NCBI RefSeq assembly: GCF_002197815.1
Contig: NZ_NIUB01000016.1
Location: 40,149 to 104,148, forward strand
Source of the DNA: Pseudomonas oleovorans subsp. oleovorans
Lineage (GTDB): Bacteria > Pseudomonadota > Gammaproteobacteria > Pseudomonadales > Pseudomonadaceae
Reading direction: 5' to 3'
DNA length: 64,000 bases
Shown: positions 32,853-43,764 of the stretch, in pieces
Position numbering within the stretch: position 1 is the stretch's first letter
How the letters are laid out: every line of letters starts with the position of its first letter
Translations under genes and position numbers: made by a program
The notes under the pieces: generated by a model
What the model was told of the DNA's origin: nothing
Seen by the model: the letters and a program-made list of their open reading frames with translations, nothing else
Database searches by the model: none

Positions 32853-34436
32853 TTAGCGGCTCATTTCCTGCTGAATGCTACCCAGCGTACGAGGCCAGGG
32901 CTTACCCGCCTGCAGCTTGGCGGGCAGGGTTTTCACCGCCGCCTGAGCGGCGTCGCGACTGGAGAAGCTACCATAGGTCAGCACGTACAGCGGCTGCCCT
33001 TGATGGATTTTCTTGAAGTAGCGGTACTCGCTACCCCCCTCACGCACCAGCGCCTGAATATTGGCCTCCGAACGCGATCCGAGTACCTGCAAGGCATAGC
33101 GGGACGCCGGCTGCTGCGCATACCAGTTGGTCGCCGCAGCACCTGAGGCTACAGCCGGAGCGGGCGCAGGCTTAGGCGCAGGCGCTGGTTTAGCGGCCGC
33201 TGGTGCGGGCTTTGCCGCAACAGGCTCAGGCTGCTTCACTGGTGCAGGTGCAGGTGCAGGTGCAGGTGCAGGTGCAGGTGCAGGTGCAGGTGCAGGTGCA
33301 GCAGTCATTGGCGCAGGCGGCGGCGTGACTGTCGAGGGCTCAGGCGTAGCCGGCGGCTCAAAGTTATCCAACGCCTCCCCGGCAGCCTCAGCCAGAGGCT
33401 GGCGAATCACGGCTTGCGACTCCCCCACCAGCGGCAGAGGCAGTGGTTGACTGGTGCCGGCAAATTCGATAGCTGGCGCACGCCCCTTCTCTGCAGAAGC
33501 CTGCGCAGACTCCTGAACCTCGGCGGCGGGCGCGGATGATTGCAAAGGCAACGACGAACTACTGGCCACCGGCGCAGGCGAGGATGACTCACGCCCCTGC
33601 ATCATCCAGGCAGCGGCGACGCCAACCAAGACGACAGCCAACGCCAGCAGGTGCTTTTTCGGTAAGTTAAAACCGCCACCAACGCCGCGACCGGCAGCAC
33701 GCTGCGCAAGCATTTGCTCGACCAGCAGCTCACGCGCTTCCTGATTGATCGCTCCAGGCCACCCCTGAGCGCGCACATGGATGTCTTCGACCTGCTCATC
33801 AGATAACAGATCAATACCCTGACCAGCGCCCTCGAGCCGCTGCGCCAGGTAGTCACGCGTTTCATCTTCGGTATAGGGCTGCAGCTCGATGGCGTGGTAA
33901 CACTCCTCGCCATCCGCCAGCGCCTCCAGACGCGCCAGGAGTCCCCGCTCGGCAAACAGGAAAATGTGCGGACGCCCGTCGGCATTGCCAGCAGCAAGCT
34001 CCAGAACGCATTTCAAGGCAGCGTCATCCAGTTGATCGGCATCATCGACGAGCAGATAAACCTCCTGCCCGGTCAGCGCCAGTTGTGCAACCTGCGCCAG
34101 TATCGAGCGCACGTCGGCCTGAGCGATTGCCAATCCCTGAGCCACCTGACGCAGCAGCGCGTCAGCCGTGGTCGCACCCTGTGCAACGACGATGCTCTGC
34201 ACGGCCTGCTTGTTGGTACTGGCAACCAGCGCCTGACGCAACAAGGTCTTGCCACTGCCCTCAGGGCCGACCACAACCAGCAACAACTGACTGTAACGCG
34301 CAAGATGATGCAATTGCCCAAGCACCGGCTTGCGCTGCGCCGGGAAAAACTTGAAACCAGGTACTCGTGGCGCAAAGGGGTCGTGACTGAACTGGTAATG
34401 CGCCAGGAAAGCTTCGTCAGCATGCAAACTGGTCAT
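32853..34436 (-). CDS. DamX-like membrane ATPase with C-terminal SPOR domain (PA5037-like)
   Basis: 527 residues. The N-terminal ExeA/AAA-type ATPase (~20-235) has Walker A GPEGSGKT (57-64) and Walker B VYLLVDDADQL. One membrane helix is at ~262-279 (LLALAVVLVGVAAAWMM). A long Ala/Pro/Ser-rich periplasmic linker contains an (AP)10 run at ~379-398, and a SPOR domain ends the protein (~443-527). SPOR binds denuded septal peptidoglycan, so a division-site role like DamX is likely. It is last in the pilMNOPQ-aroK-aroB string, 10 bases after aroB, matching the damX position after aroKB in other gamma-proteobacteria. Confidence 0.87.
   Translation of the reverse strand: MTSLHADEAFLAHYQFSHDPFAPRVPGFKFFPAQRKPVLGQLHHLARYSQLLLVVVGPEGSGKTLLRQALVASTNKQAVQSIVVAQGATTADALLRQVAQGLAIAQADVRSILAQVAQLALTGQEVYLLVDDADQLDDAALKCVLELAAGNADGRPHIFLFAERGLLARLEALADGEECYHAIELQPYTEDETRDYLAQRLEGAGQGIDLLSDEQVEDIHVRAQGWPGAINQEARELLVEQMLAQRAAGRGVGGGFNLPKKHLLALAVVLVGVAAAWMMQGRESSSPAPVASSSSLPLQSSAPAAEVQESAQASAEKGRAPAIEFAGTSQPLPLPLVGESQAVIRQPLAEAAGEALDNFEPPATPEPSTVTPPPAPMTAAPAPAPAPAPAPAPAPAPAPVKQPEPVAAKPAPAAAKPAPAPKPAPAPAVASGAAATNWYAQQPASRYALQVLGSRSEANIQALVREGGSEYRYFKKIHQGQPLYVLTYGSFSSRDAAQAAVKTLPAKLQAGKPWPRTLGSIQQEMSR
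33241..33300. repeat. Hexanucleotide microsatellite (GGTGCA) x10 in the SPOR gene
   Basis: Ten exact tandem copies of GGTGCA; on the coding strand they give Ala-Pro dipeptides. Copy changes keep frame and would alter the periplasmic linker length. Confidence 0.97.
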
Positions 34437-34446
34437 GGATCACTCT

Positions 34447-35550
34447 TCAAGAGTTGGACGACTGAGCCAGCGCTGCGTAATCGCTACGCAGCGTGGCGTC
34501 TAGAATTTCACGCGGGTAGTCGGCGGTCACTACAGCCTCACCCAATCGCCTGAGCAACACGAGACGCAGCTGACCATCGAGCACCTTCTTGTCCACTGCC
34601 ATATGCTCGAGGAACTGCGCAGGCGTCATATCCTGCGGCGGCACCACCGGCAGCCCGGCAGCCTGCAACAGGCGTATGCCTCGGTCTCGATCCGCCGCCG
34701 ACAGCCAGCCCAGGCGATAGGACATTTCCAGCGCCATCACCGTGCCTGCGGCGACCGCTTCGCCATGCAACCACACGCCGTAGCCCTGCTCGGTCTCGAT
34801 AGCATGCCCAAAGGTGTGACCGAGATTGAGAGTGGCGCGCACTCCCGACTCACGCTCGTCCGCAGCGACGACACGCGCCTTGGCCGCACAGGATTGCTCG
34901 ATAGCGTAGGTAAGCGCCTGCTGATCAAGCGCACGCAAGGCCGGTATATTCTGCTCCAGCCATACCAGGAAGGGCTCATCGCAGATCAGGCCATACTTGA
35001 TGACCTCGGCCAACCCAGCGGAAAGCTCGCGCTCCGGCAGGGTGCGCAGGCTGGCCGTATCAATCAACACCGCCTTAGGCTGATAGAACGCGCCGACCAT
35101 GTTCTTGCCCAGCGGATGATTGATCCCCGTCTTGCCTCCCACCGAGGAATCCACCTGAGACAACAACGTAGTCGGCACCTGGATGAAATCCACACCTCGC
35201 TGGTAACAGGCAGCAGCAAAGCCCGCCATGTCGCCGATGACGCCGCCACCCAGAGCGATAATTGTCGTGCGCCGATCATGCCTGGCCGTCAGCAGGCCAT
35301 CGAAAATCAGCTGTAGCGTTTCCCAGTTCTTGAACACCTCGCCATCCGGCAGCACGATCGAGGCGACTTTGAAACCCTCAAGAGATCGCATAAGCGTTTC
35401 GAGATACAGAGGCGCTACGGTCTCATTGGTGACCACCGCCACCTGCCGTCCGCCGATATGGCGCGCGAGCAACTCAGGATCCGCCAGGAGACCCGCGCCG
35501 ATATAAATGGGATAACTGCGCTCGCCGAGTTCAACGTGAAGAGTCTGCAT
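34447..35550 (-). CDS. aroB: 3-dehydroquinate synthase
   Basis: 367 residues. Motifs are the NAD-binding [35 protein letters not shown] and the metal ligands E (AEVIKYGLI) and H ([21 protein letters not shown]). It converts DAHP to 3-dehydroquinate, the second step of the shikimate pathway. It is located 51 bases after aroK in the same transcript. Confidence 0.97.
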   Translation of the reverse strand: MQTLHVELGERSYPIYIGAGLLADPELLARHIGGRQVAVVTNETVAPLYLETLMRSLEGFKVASIVLPDGEVFKNWETLQLIFDGLLTARHDRRTTIIALGGGVIGDMAGFAAACYQRGVDFIQVPTTLLSQVDSSVGGKTGINHPLGKNMVGAFYQPKAVLIDTASLRTLPERELSAGLAEVIKYGLICDEPFLVWLEQNIPALRALDQQALTYAIEQSCAAKARVVAADERESGVRATLNLGHTFGHAIETEQGYGVWLHGEAVAAGTVMALEMSYRLGWLSAADRDRGIRLLQAAGLPVVPPQDMTPAQFLEHMAVDKKVLDGQLRLVLLRRLGEAVVTADYPREILDATLRSDYAALAQSSNS

Positions 35551-35601
35551 GAGGCCCCCAGAATAAAAAGGCCACTAGGATAGCGCAGTTCGCCTCGCGC
35601 T

Positions 35602-36120
35602 TTAACGGGGCGACAAGGCTTCCAGGCGCGAGAGAATTTCCTGAACCACCATGCGCGGCGGACGCTCGTCCGTCTCGATGATGATATCGGCAACTTCCCG
35701 ATACAGAGGATCGCGCATGGCCATCAGATCCCTGAGCACCTGAGCCGGATTGGCCGTACGCAACAACGGACGATTACGATCACGCGAAGTCCGGTCGATC
35801 TGCTGCTCAACGGAGGTATGCAGGTAGACGACTCGCCCTCCCGCATGCAAAGCCTGGCGATTCTCGGGACGCATTACCGCTCCGCCCCCCGTGGCCAGCA
35901 CGAGACCGTCCTGCTGCGAGAGCTCGGCGATCACCGCCTGCTCCCGCTCACGAAAACCCTGCTCGCCCTCGACATCGAAGATCCAGGGAATATCGGCACC
36001 AGTACGCTGCTCAATCTCCTTGTCGGAGTCCTTGAAGGGCACGCGCAGTTCTTTGGCAAGCAAACGCCCGATGGTGCTTTTTCCAGCTCCCATCGGGCCA
36101 ACGAGGATTACATTCCGCAC
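35602..36120 (-). CDS. aroK: Shikimate kinase I
   Basis: 172 residues from a GTG start at 36120 ([18 protein letters not shown]). The P-loop is GPMGAGKS, the shikimate-binding [11 protein letters not shown] and ATGGGAV segments are present, and the lid region RNRPLLRT is near residue 120. It phosphorylates shikimate at O3. It begins 5 bases after the pilQ stop, so expression is probably coupled to the pil operon. Confidence 0.97.
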   Translation of the reverse strand: MRNVILVGPMGAGKSTIGRLLAKELRVPFKDSDKEIEQRTGADIPWIFDVEGEQGFREREQAVIAELSQQDGLVLATGGGAVMRPENRQALHAGGRVVYLHTSVEQQIDRTSRDRNRPLLRTANPAQVLRDLMAMRDPLYREVADIIIETDERPPRMVVQEILSRLEALSPR

Positions 36121-36125
36121 TTAGG

Positions 36126-38249
36126 TCATCGGTTCACGGCAATGGCTTGGTTGTTCATGATGCGCGGAGTGATGAAAACCAGCAACTCGGCCTTGTTGTC
36201 GCTGACGATGTCACGACGGAACACTCGGCCCAAGAATGGCAGGTCACCAAGGAATGGGACTTTCTCTACACCCTTGGTCTGGGTGTTGGAGAACACCCCA
36301 CCGATCACAATGGTCTCGCCATCATTGACCAGTACCTTGGCATTGACTTCGTTCTTGTTGATCGGCGGCACCCCCCCGTTCAGGGCCCGGGCGAAGTCTG
36401 GCGCATCCTTGGTTACTTTCACTTCCATGATGATGCGATTATCCGGAGTAATCTGAGGAGTAACCTCTAGGGAGAGAGCCGCCTCCTTGAAGGATGTACT
36501 GGTCGCGCCACTAGAGCTGGCTTCCTGATAGGGCACTTCCTGCCCCTTCAAGATTTTCGCTGTCTCCTTGTCCGAAGTAACAACCTTGGGCTGGGAGACA
36601 ATCTCGCCATTACCGGTCTTCTCCATGGCCGACAGCTGTAGATCCAGTGTCACATTGTCGGTAAGGAAGCCGATGCCTATACCTGAAGTACTGCCCAAAA
36701 CCCCCATGTCGACGAATGGCACACGAGCCACACCATCCTGCAGCGAAACGTTGCCTACCGTATCGGTGCCCGGCAAATAGACCTGCCCGCTTTCATTATC
36801 GAAGGAAGTTGCACCGTCCTTGCCGTAGACGCTCCAGTTTCCGCGACGAGTTGCCCCTCCCCAACGCACACCCAAGGCCTTGTCGTAGTCCACGTTGGCC
36901 TCGACGATACGCGCCTCGATCATTACCTGACGCACAGGAATGTCGAGCTGGGCAATGATACGCCGCAACTCATCCAGGCGATCCTGCGTCTGGTAAGCAA
37001 TAATGCTGTTAGTGCGATCATCAACCGTTACAGAACCACGGGCATCGGATGATGCACCATCAGCACTGGTGACCGACTGAAACAGCTTCGCCATATCAGC
37101 AGCCTTGGCATAATTCACCTGAATCAGTTCACGACGCAGCGGAGCCAGCTCAGCAATTTGCTTTTGCGACTCCAACTCCTGACGCTCACGAGCGGCGATC
37201 TCATCTGCCGGAGCAACGAGCAATACATTACCAACCTGGCGCTTATCCAGCCCCTTGGTCTTCAGCACCAGGTCCAACGCCTGATCCCATGGCACGTTCT
37301 GCAAACGCAGAGTGATATTGCCGGCGACAGTATCGCTTGCAACCAGGTTCAGATCGGTAAAGTCCGCAATCAACTGCAGCACCGAACGCACGTCGATATC
37401 CTGAAAGTTGAGCGACAATTTCTCCCCGGTATAAGCAAAGCGCTCAGCCTTGCGGCGTTCTACGTCATCCTGAGTGAGAGGTTTGACACTCAACGTCAGC
37501 CTGTTCTCGGTCTGGTAAGCCAGGTAATCGTATAACCCGACTGGTTCAATCACGATACTGGTTCTGTCTGCGCTACCCGTAGCACTGACGAACTGCACCG
37601 GCGTGGCGAAATCCTTCACATCCAGCCGTACACGCAGCGACTCGGGCAGGTCAGTCTTGGCGAAGTCCAGACGAATCTTCCCACCCTGCTCCTGGATATC
37701 AGGACTGATCGATGCATCGGAAAGGGTAATGACGACATTACCCTCACCCTGCTCCCCACGCTGAAAGTCGATATTACTGATTGTTTTCGGTTGAGGACCG
37801 TAGGTTTTCTTGGGCGGAACCGCCGCTACCGAAGCAGGCACCGAGGCTGAGGGCCGCGACGCGACGGCAGAAGAATCTCCAACCAAGACATACAGATCAT
37901 TACCCTCAACTCGAGTGCTGTATGGCGCCAGACTGGTGAGATTGACAATCAGACGGGTACGGTCCTTGGCCTCGACAATGGTAACGCTACGCGCATTACC
38001 GACACCCAGTTCACGATTCTTGGAGCCGAGCTTGTTCGACACGCCCGGCAGGTCCAGAGCGATTCGCGCGGGTTGCTCGATGGTATAGCCGCGAGGAGCC
38101 GTTACCGGCTCATCGAAGGAAAGCTTCAGCTCAACTCGATCACCAGGCAAACTGGCGACATTCAAATCCTGAAGATTGGCCGCCAATACCGCGGGCGACA
38201 GCAGCGCCGCCAGCAGAGCGACGCTAAGACGCGAAAGAGAGCTGTTCAT
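36126..38249 (-). CDS. pilQ: Type IV pilus secretin PilQ
   Basis: 707 residues from the ATG at 38249 (MNSSLSRLSVALLAALL), which begins a signal peptide cut near AVLA-AN. An ATG 39 bases upstream (38288) has GGTGAG only 2 bases away, so it is less likely. Two AMIN domains (~25-270) bind peptidoglycan, then STN/N0 and N1 domains, then the secretin pore (~470-705) with VPFLGDLPFLGRVF. It forms the outer-membrane gate for the pilus. It is the last pil gene of pilMNOPQ. Confidence 0.97.
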   Translation of the reverse strand: MNSSLSRLSVALLAALLSPAVLAANLQDLNVASLPGDRVELKLSFDEPVTAPRGYTIEQPARIALDLPGVSNKLGSKNRELGVGNARSVTIVEAKDRTRLIVNLTSLAPYSTRVEGNDLYVLVGDSSAVASRPSASVPASVAAVPPKKTYGPQPKTISNIDFQRGEQGEGNVVITLSDASISPDIQEQGGKIRLDFAKTDLPESLRVRLDVKDFATPVQFVSATGSADRTSIVIEPVGLYDYLAYQTENRLTLSVKPLTQDDVERRKAERFAYTGEKLSLNFQDIDVRSVLQLIADFTDLNLVASDTVAGNITLRLQNVPWDQALDLVLKTKGLDKRQVGNVLLVAPADEIAARERQELESQKQIAELAPLRRELIQVNYAKAADMAKLFQSVTSADGASSDARGSVTVDDRTNSIIAYQTQDRLDELRRIIAQLDIPVRQVMIEARIVEANVDYDKALGVRWGGATRRGNWSVYGKDGATSFDNESGQVYLPGTDTVGNVSLQDGVARVPFVDMGVLGSTSGIGIGFLTDNVTLDLQLSAMEKTGNGEIVSQPKVVTSDKETAKILKGQEVPYQEASSSGATSTSFKEAALSLEVTPQITPDNRIIMEVKVTKDAPDFARALNGGVPPINKNEVNAKVLVNDGETIVIGGVFSNTQTKGVEKVPFLGDLPFLGRVFRRDIVSDNKAELLVFITPRIMNNQAIAVNR

Positions 38250-38304
38250 TTTCGTATCCCGTGTGGCAGACAGATTATTTATATTCATTTCTCACCCCGC
38301 CCCG

Positions 38305-38829
38305 TCAGGAGCGCTCCTTCAAGGAAAGGCTGCGTGGTCGCTCAAGCCAGCCACCTTCGCCATCTGGAACAATTTCCATAACATCGATCTTGGAGTCATC
38401 GATCATGAGAATCTTGCCGTGGTTACGCCCAAGAAAGTCGCCTACTTTTACACGATGAACACCACCCGCACCGCTAACCAGAGCGAACAACTGGCGATCA
38501 TTTCTCAGCGTGCCAACCATCTCGAACGTGTCTATGCTGAACCCTTCGAGGAATTGCTTGACACGGCTTTCATCCGGCTTGATCTCTGGCGCCCCTTTTT
38601 GTCGGGTGACGACATCGATTTTAACCGGGGGCTGAAAAGGGCTACGTAGAGACGCAGCACGATAGGTGAAGCTTTCATACGGCTGAAACGTCGGCAGCGG
38701 CTCAATAGCGCCTTTAGGCTTTGCGCGCACTTCATCCATATAGATACGCAAATCGGAAAAATCACCACCGACACCGCACCCGGCCAAGAGAGCGAAACCC
38801 GCCACCAGAACCAAACGAGAGAAACTCAT
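38305..38829 (-). CDS. pilP: Type IV pilus inner-membrane lipoprotein PilP
   Basis: 174 residues with lipobox LAGC near residue 18 (FALLAGCGVGGDF). The rest is a linker and the C-terminal beta domain (ALVSGAGGVHRVKVGDFLG) that contacts the N0 domain of PilQ. It joins the PilMNO platform to the secretin. The start overlaps the pilO stop by 4 bases. Confidence 0.96.
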   Translation of the reverse strand: MSFSRLVLVAGFALLAGCGVGGDFSDLRIYMDEVRAKPKGAIEPLPTFQPYESFTYRAASLRSPFQPPVKIDVVTRQKGAPEIKPDESRVKQFLEGFSIDTFEMVGTLRNDRQLFALVSGAGGVHRVKVGDFLGRNHGKILMIDDSKIDVMEIVPDGEGGWLERPRSLSLKERS

Positions 38830-39449
38830 TGTTGAGCCCCCTTATCATTGTAGCGATAGGTCTTGGCCATAATCTGCATGCTCAGGCGGCTGGAGTTTCC
38901 AGCACTGACTGGTGCCAACTCAAAATCATGCAAGGTAACGATACGCGGTAGACTGGCGACACCACTTACAAAAGTCGCAAGGTCGTGATAACCACCGGTA
39001 ACTTTGATCTGAATCGGCAATTCGATATAGAACTGCTGAGCCACTTCCGGCAACAGTTTGATCTCTTCGAACTCCAAGCCACTGCCCAGGCCGGTACGGG
39101 TAATATCCTCGAGCAACCCGGGAACCTCGGTATCGCTTGGCAGCTGACGCAGAAGAGCGCCAAAGGACACCTCCATCTCCTGCATCTGCTCTTTATAGGC
39201 CTCAAGGTTCGCCGCCTGATAAGCTTTGCTGGAGAACTGCTCCTTCAGCGTCACCTCTTCTCGCTGACGCTGCTCGAGCATGCTCTGCAGATCCTTGAGG
39301 TGAAAGTTGTAGCCCAACGCCAGAACGACAATAAACAGTAGCAGGCCGGCAATGAATTTGACCGCACCAGGCCACGACCCAACATTGTTCAAATCAAGGT
39401 CATTGATATCAATACTGCGCAGGCTGTCCAAGGAACTCTTAATGCTCAT
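38826..39449 (-). CDS. pilO: Type IV pilus assembly protein PilO
   Basis: 207 residues: a short cytoplasmic N-terminus, one membrane helix (~30-47, FIAGLLLFIVVLALGY), a coiled coil (~48-95) and a ferredoxin-like periplasmic domain. It pairs with PilN. The gene overlaps pilN and pilP by 4 bases at each end, so the genes are translationally coupled. Confidence 0.96.
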   Translation of the reverse strand: MSIKSSLDSLRSIDINDLDLNNVGSWPGAVKFIAGLLLFIVVLALGYNFHLKDLQSMLEQRQREEVTLKEQFSSKAYQAANLEAYKEQMQEMEVSFGALLRQLPSDTEVPGLLEDITRTGLGSGLEFEEIKLLPEVAQQFYIELPIQIKVTGGYHDLATFVSGVASLPRIVTLHDFELAPVSAGNSSRLSMQIMAKTYRYNDKGAQQ

Positions 39450-40017
39450 TGCGCCGCCTCCGCTTTTTCTTGATCAGGCTGTGTCTGCTGCACCGTCAGC
39501 TGAAACACATTCTCCTGATCCAAAGCCCCCGCTGTAACAGCTTTGACTTCGGTCAGATTGGGAGCGGTTAACCACTCAGAAGCATCCAAGTTACGCATCA
39601 GATTCGAGACGCGATTATTCGATTCAGCCACACCAATAATGGCAATGCTATTACCCACCATTTTTACACTGGTGAAATACACACCGTCCGGCAGCGTTCT
39701 CACCAACTGGTCGAACACACGACCGATAATTGGCCGGTTACCCTGCAAGTCTTGAATAATCTTCATACGTTCCAGCAATTGCTGGCGACGCGTTCTCAAC
39801 TCACTGATTTCCTTGATACGCGCATCGAGAACTGCGATCTCCTTCTTGATGAAGTCATTTCGCGCATTCTGGTTACTGATTGCCGCACTGAGAAATTGAT
39901 CACCCAGAAACACCAAACCAGCCGCCACAACGAGGACACCGACAAGACTTACCAGAAACCGCTGCTTGCGCTCCTCGCGCAGCTGTTCACGCCAGGGAAG
40001 TAGGTTAATCCGCGCCA

Positions 40018-40018
<1 letters not shown>
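39446..40018 (-). CDS. pilN: Type IV pilus assembly protein PilN
   Basis: 190 residues. The N-terminal ARINLLPWREQLREERKQ is the PilM-binding motif, followed by a membrane helix (~22-42), a coiled coil and a ferredoxin-like domain. It overlaps the pilM stop by one base (TGATG arrangement). Confidence 0.96.
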
Positions 40019-41109
<1,091 letters not shown>

Positions 41110-41164
41110 TTACGGACTATTTATGTTTTTCCACATTAAATATCAGTCTTGACAGAAGCGCAAA

Positions 41165-41194
41165 TGGCTCCCCGGGAAAAAAAACGCTTATAAT
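41165..41194 (+). promoter_or_regulatory. Candidate promoter of ponA
   Basis: A perfect TATAAT at 41189-41194, with only a weak -35 (TGGCTC, 41165-41170, 18-base spacer), 70 bases before the ponA start. The 41083-41263 gap also has to hold the divergent pilM promoter, which I could not place. Confidence 0.35.
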
Positions 41195-41263
41195 GTGATC
41201 AGCTTTTCCCTTTTAGCCTCGGCTCCTGCTTAACTCATTCTTTTACTTGGAATTCCGAACATT

Positions 41264-43675
41264 TTGATACGCCTGCTGAAGTTCATCTGGTGGTCTTGCG
41301 TTGCCGTTTTTTGTGGGCTGCTGCTCAGTTTCAGCGGCGCGTTTCTTTACCTTAGCCCGACCCTTCCTTCCGTCGAGTCGCTGCGCCAGGTACAGCTGCA
41401 GATCCCCCTGCGCATCTACAGCAGCGATGCCAAGCTGATTGCCGAGTTCGGCGAGATGCGTCGCTCGCCGATTCGCTTCGACGAGATCCCCAAGGAATTC
41501 ATCAGCGCTCTGCTGGCTGCCGAAGACGATAATTTCGCCAATCATTATGGCGTCGATGTGACCAGCCTGATGCGCGCTGCCACGCAATTATTGAAAAGCG
41601 GCCAGATTCAGAGCGGTGGCAGCACCATCACCATGCAGGTGGCGAAGAACTTCTTCCTCACCAACGAGCGCAGTTTTTCGCGCAAGGCCACCGAAATTCT
41701 TCTGGCCTTGCAGATCGAGCGCGAGCTGAGCAAGGACGAGATCCTCGAGCTCTACGTCAACAAGATCTACCTCGGCCACCGCGCCTACGGCATCGAAGCT
41801 GCCGCACAGGTCTATTACGGCAAATCGATCCGTGACCTGAACCTGGCGCAGATGGCGATGATCGCCGGCCTGCCGAAAGCACCGTCGCGCTACAACCCGC
41901 TGGTCAATCCGACCCGAGCCAAGGAGCGCCGCGACTGGATTCTCGGCCGCCTGTATCGCCTGGGCCGTATCGATCAGGCCAGCTACGAGGAAGCGCTTGC
42001 CGAGGTAGTCGATGCGCGTTACCACGTTCCCACACCAGAATTGAGCGCTCCTTATATAGCCGAGATGGCACGCGCGGAAATGGTTGGCCGCTATGGCAGC
42101 GAGGCTTATACGGAAGGCTTCAATGTCACCACCACCGTGCCTAGTCATTTGCAGGAGGCAGCCAACACCGCCCTGCGTGACGGACTGATCGCCTATGACC
42201 AGCGTCACGGCTATCGCGGCCCTGAGAGTCGCCTGCCGGGCATGACCCGCGAAACCTGGCTGACCGAGCTGGCCAAGTTCCGCAGTATCGGCGGCCTGGA
42301 GCCAGCGGTGGTTACCCAGGTCGAGAAAAGCGGCATTCTGGTACTGACCCGTAACGGCGAAGAACAAGCGGTGTCGTGGGACAGCATGAAATGGGCTCGC
42401 CCCTACCTGAACACCAACAGCATGGGCCCGCGCCCGCAGCAACCTGGCGATGTCACCCAGGTCGGCGATATCGTTCGCGTGCAGCGCCAGGCCGATGGCA
42501 GCCTGCGTTTCACCCAAGTCCCCGCAGCACAGGGCGCGTTGGTTTCCCTCGACCCATACAGCGGCGCCATTCAGTCACTGGTCGGCGGGTTCTCATTCGA
42601 TCAGAGCAACTACAACCGCGCCGTGCAGGCCAAGCGCCAGCCGGGCTCGAGCTTCAAGCCCTTCATCTATAGCGCGGCTCTCGATAGCGGCTACACCGCA
42701 GCGACGCTGGTCAACGACGCGCCGATCATCCTCTCCGACGACTACCTGTCGCAGAAGTGGCGCCCGAAGAACGACAACAATACCTTTCTCGGCCCAATTC
42801 GCATGCGTGAAGCGTTGTACAAGTCGCGCAACCTGGTTTCCATCCGCCTGCTGCAGGACATGGGCATCGACCGTAGCTTGCGCTATATCGAGCGCTTCGG
42901 CTTCGCCCCGCAGGATCTGCCGCGCAACCTGTCACTGGCACTCGGCACTGCCAGCCTGACCCCCATGGAAATCGCTGAGGGCTGGGCCACCTTCGCCAAT
43001 GGCGGTTACAAGATCGAGCCGTACCTGATCGAACGCATTGATGACCGCAACGGCAAGCCGCTGTTCCGCGCCAATCCGGCCCGCGTGCCAGGCAGCGCAC
43101 CGACCGAGGAGAACGCCAACCTCACCGTCAACGTAACTGATGAGTTGCCGTTGGAGGAGCCTAAGGTCGCCGAACAGATCATCGACGAGCGCACCGCCTA
43201 CATCATGACCAGCATGCTGCAGGACGTGATCAAGCGCGGTACCGGGCGGCGCGCTCTCGCCCTTGGCCGCAATGACCTGGCAGGCAAGACCGGCACCACC
43301 AACGAGTCCAAGGACAGCTGGTTCTCCGGCTACAACGGCGATTACGTAACCACCGTCTGGGCCGGCTTCGACCAGCCGGAGAGCCTGGGCCGCCATGAGT
43401 ACGGCGGCACTGTCGCGCTGCCTATCTGGATGAACTACATGGGCGCAGTACTCAAGGATCGACCCAACCATCTGCCCAAAGAACCCAAGGGGCTGCTGAC
43501 GCTGCGCGTCGACCCGATCAGTGGCCGCGCTGCTGCACCCGGCACACCGGACGCCTATTTCGAACTGTTCAAGAGTGAAGACTCGCCCCCTCCGATGAGT
43601 GAGCTCGAACCTGGCATGGGTGTTCCTGGCAGCCCGCTACCGGCCGACGAGATGGCGCCGATTGACTTGTTCTAG
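41264..43675 (+). CDS. ponA: Penicillin-binding protein 1A
   Basis: 803 residues from TTG 41264 (MIRLLKFIWWSCVAVFCG). One N-terminal membrane helix (~5-28) is followed by a GT51 glycosyltransferase domain (~50-230) with the catalytic AAEDDNFANHYGVD and the GGSTITMQVAKN motif. A linker/OB-like region comes next, then the transpeptidase with S462-x-x-K465 (GSSFKPF), SRN and KTGTT. It polymerises and cross-links peptidoglycan in the periplasm. The unusual start codon is the only plausible one near the conserved N-terminus; its Shine-Dalgarno is poor. Confidence 0.95.
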   Translation: MIRLLKFIWWSCVAVFCGLLLSFSGAFLYLSPTLPSVESLRQVQLQIPLRIYSSDAKLIAEFGEMRRSPIRFDEIPKEFISALLAAEDDNFANHYGVDVTSLMRAATQLLKSGQIQSGGSTITMQVAKNFFLTNERSFSRKATEILLALQIERELSKDEILELYVNKIYLGHRAYGIEAAAQVYYGKSIRDLNLAQMAMIAGLPKAPSRYNPLVNPTRAKERRDWILGRLYRLGRIDQASYEEALAEVVDARYHVPTPELSAPYIAEMARAEMVGRYGSEAYTEGFNVTTTVPSHLQEAANTALRDGLIAYDQRHGYRGPESRLPGMTRETWLTELAKFRSIGGLEPAVVTQVEKSGILVLTRNGEEQAVSWDSMKWARPYLNTNSMGPRPQQPGDVTQVGDIVRVQRQADGSLRFTQVPAAQGALVSLDPYSGAIQSLVGGFSFDQSNYNRAVQAKRQPGSSFKPFIYSAALDSGYTAATLVNDAPIILSDDYLSQKWRPKNDNNTFLGPIRMREALYKSRNLVSIRLLQDMGIDRSLRYIERFGFAPQDLPRNLSLALGTASLTPMEIAEGWATFANGGYKIEPYLIERIDDRNGKPLFRANPARVPGSAPTEENANLTVNVTDELPLEEPKVAEQIIDERTAYIMTSMLQDVIKRGTGRRALALGRNDLAGKTGTTNESKDSWFSGYNGDYVTTVWAGFDQPESLGRHEYGGTVALPIWMNYMGAVLKDRPNHLPKEPKGLLTLRVDPISGRAAAPGTPDAYFELFKSEDSPPPMSELEPGMGVPGSPLPADEMAPIDLF

Positions 43676-43721
43676 GATAAGGCTCAAGCGGCTGCAATCG
43701 TTGCCTTAAGCCGTATCACAG

Positions 43722-43757
43722 ACAATAAAAAACCCGCCGAAGCGGGTTTTTTATTGT
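43722..43757. terminator. Bidirectional terminator between ponA and maeB
   Basis: A perfect 16-bp inverted repeat (43722-43737 and 43742-43757) with CCCGC/GCGGG core and A/T tails on both sides, so it gives a T tract in either direction. It sits between the convergent stops of ponA and maeB. Confidence 0.95.
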
Positions 43758-43764
43758 CGGCTGA

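Noticed and set aside
33241..33300. Short repeat array as a possible CRISPR
   Set aside because: Contiguous 6-base units without spacers; it is a coding microsatellite.
41149..41154. Perfect TTGACA upstream of ponA as a -35 box
   Set aside because: The nearest good -10 (TATAAT at 41189) is 34 bases away, too far to pair.
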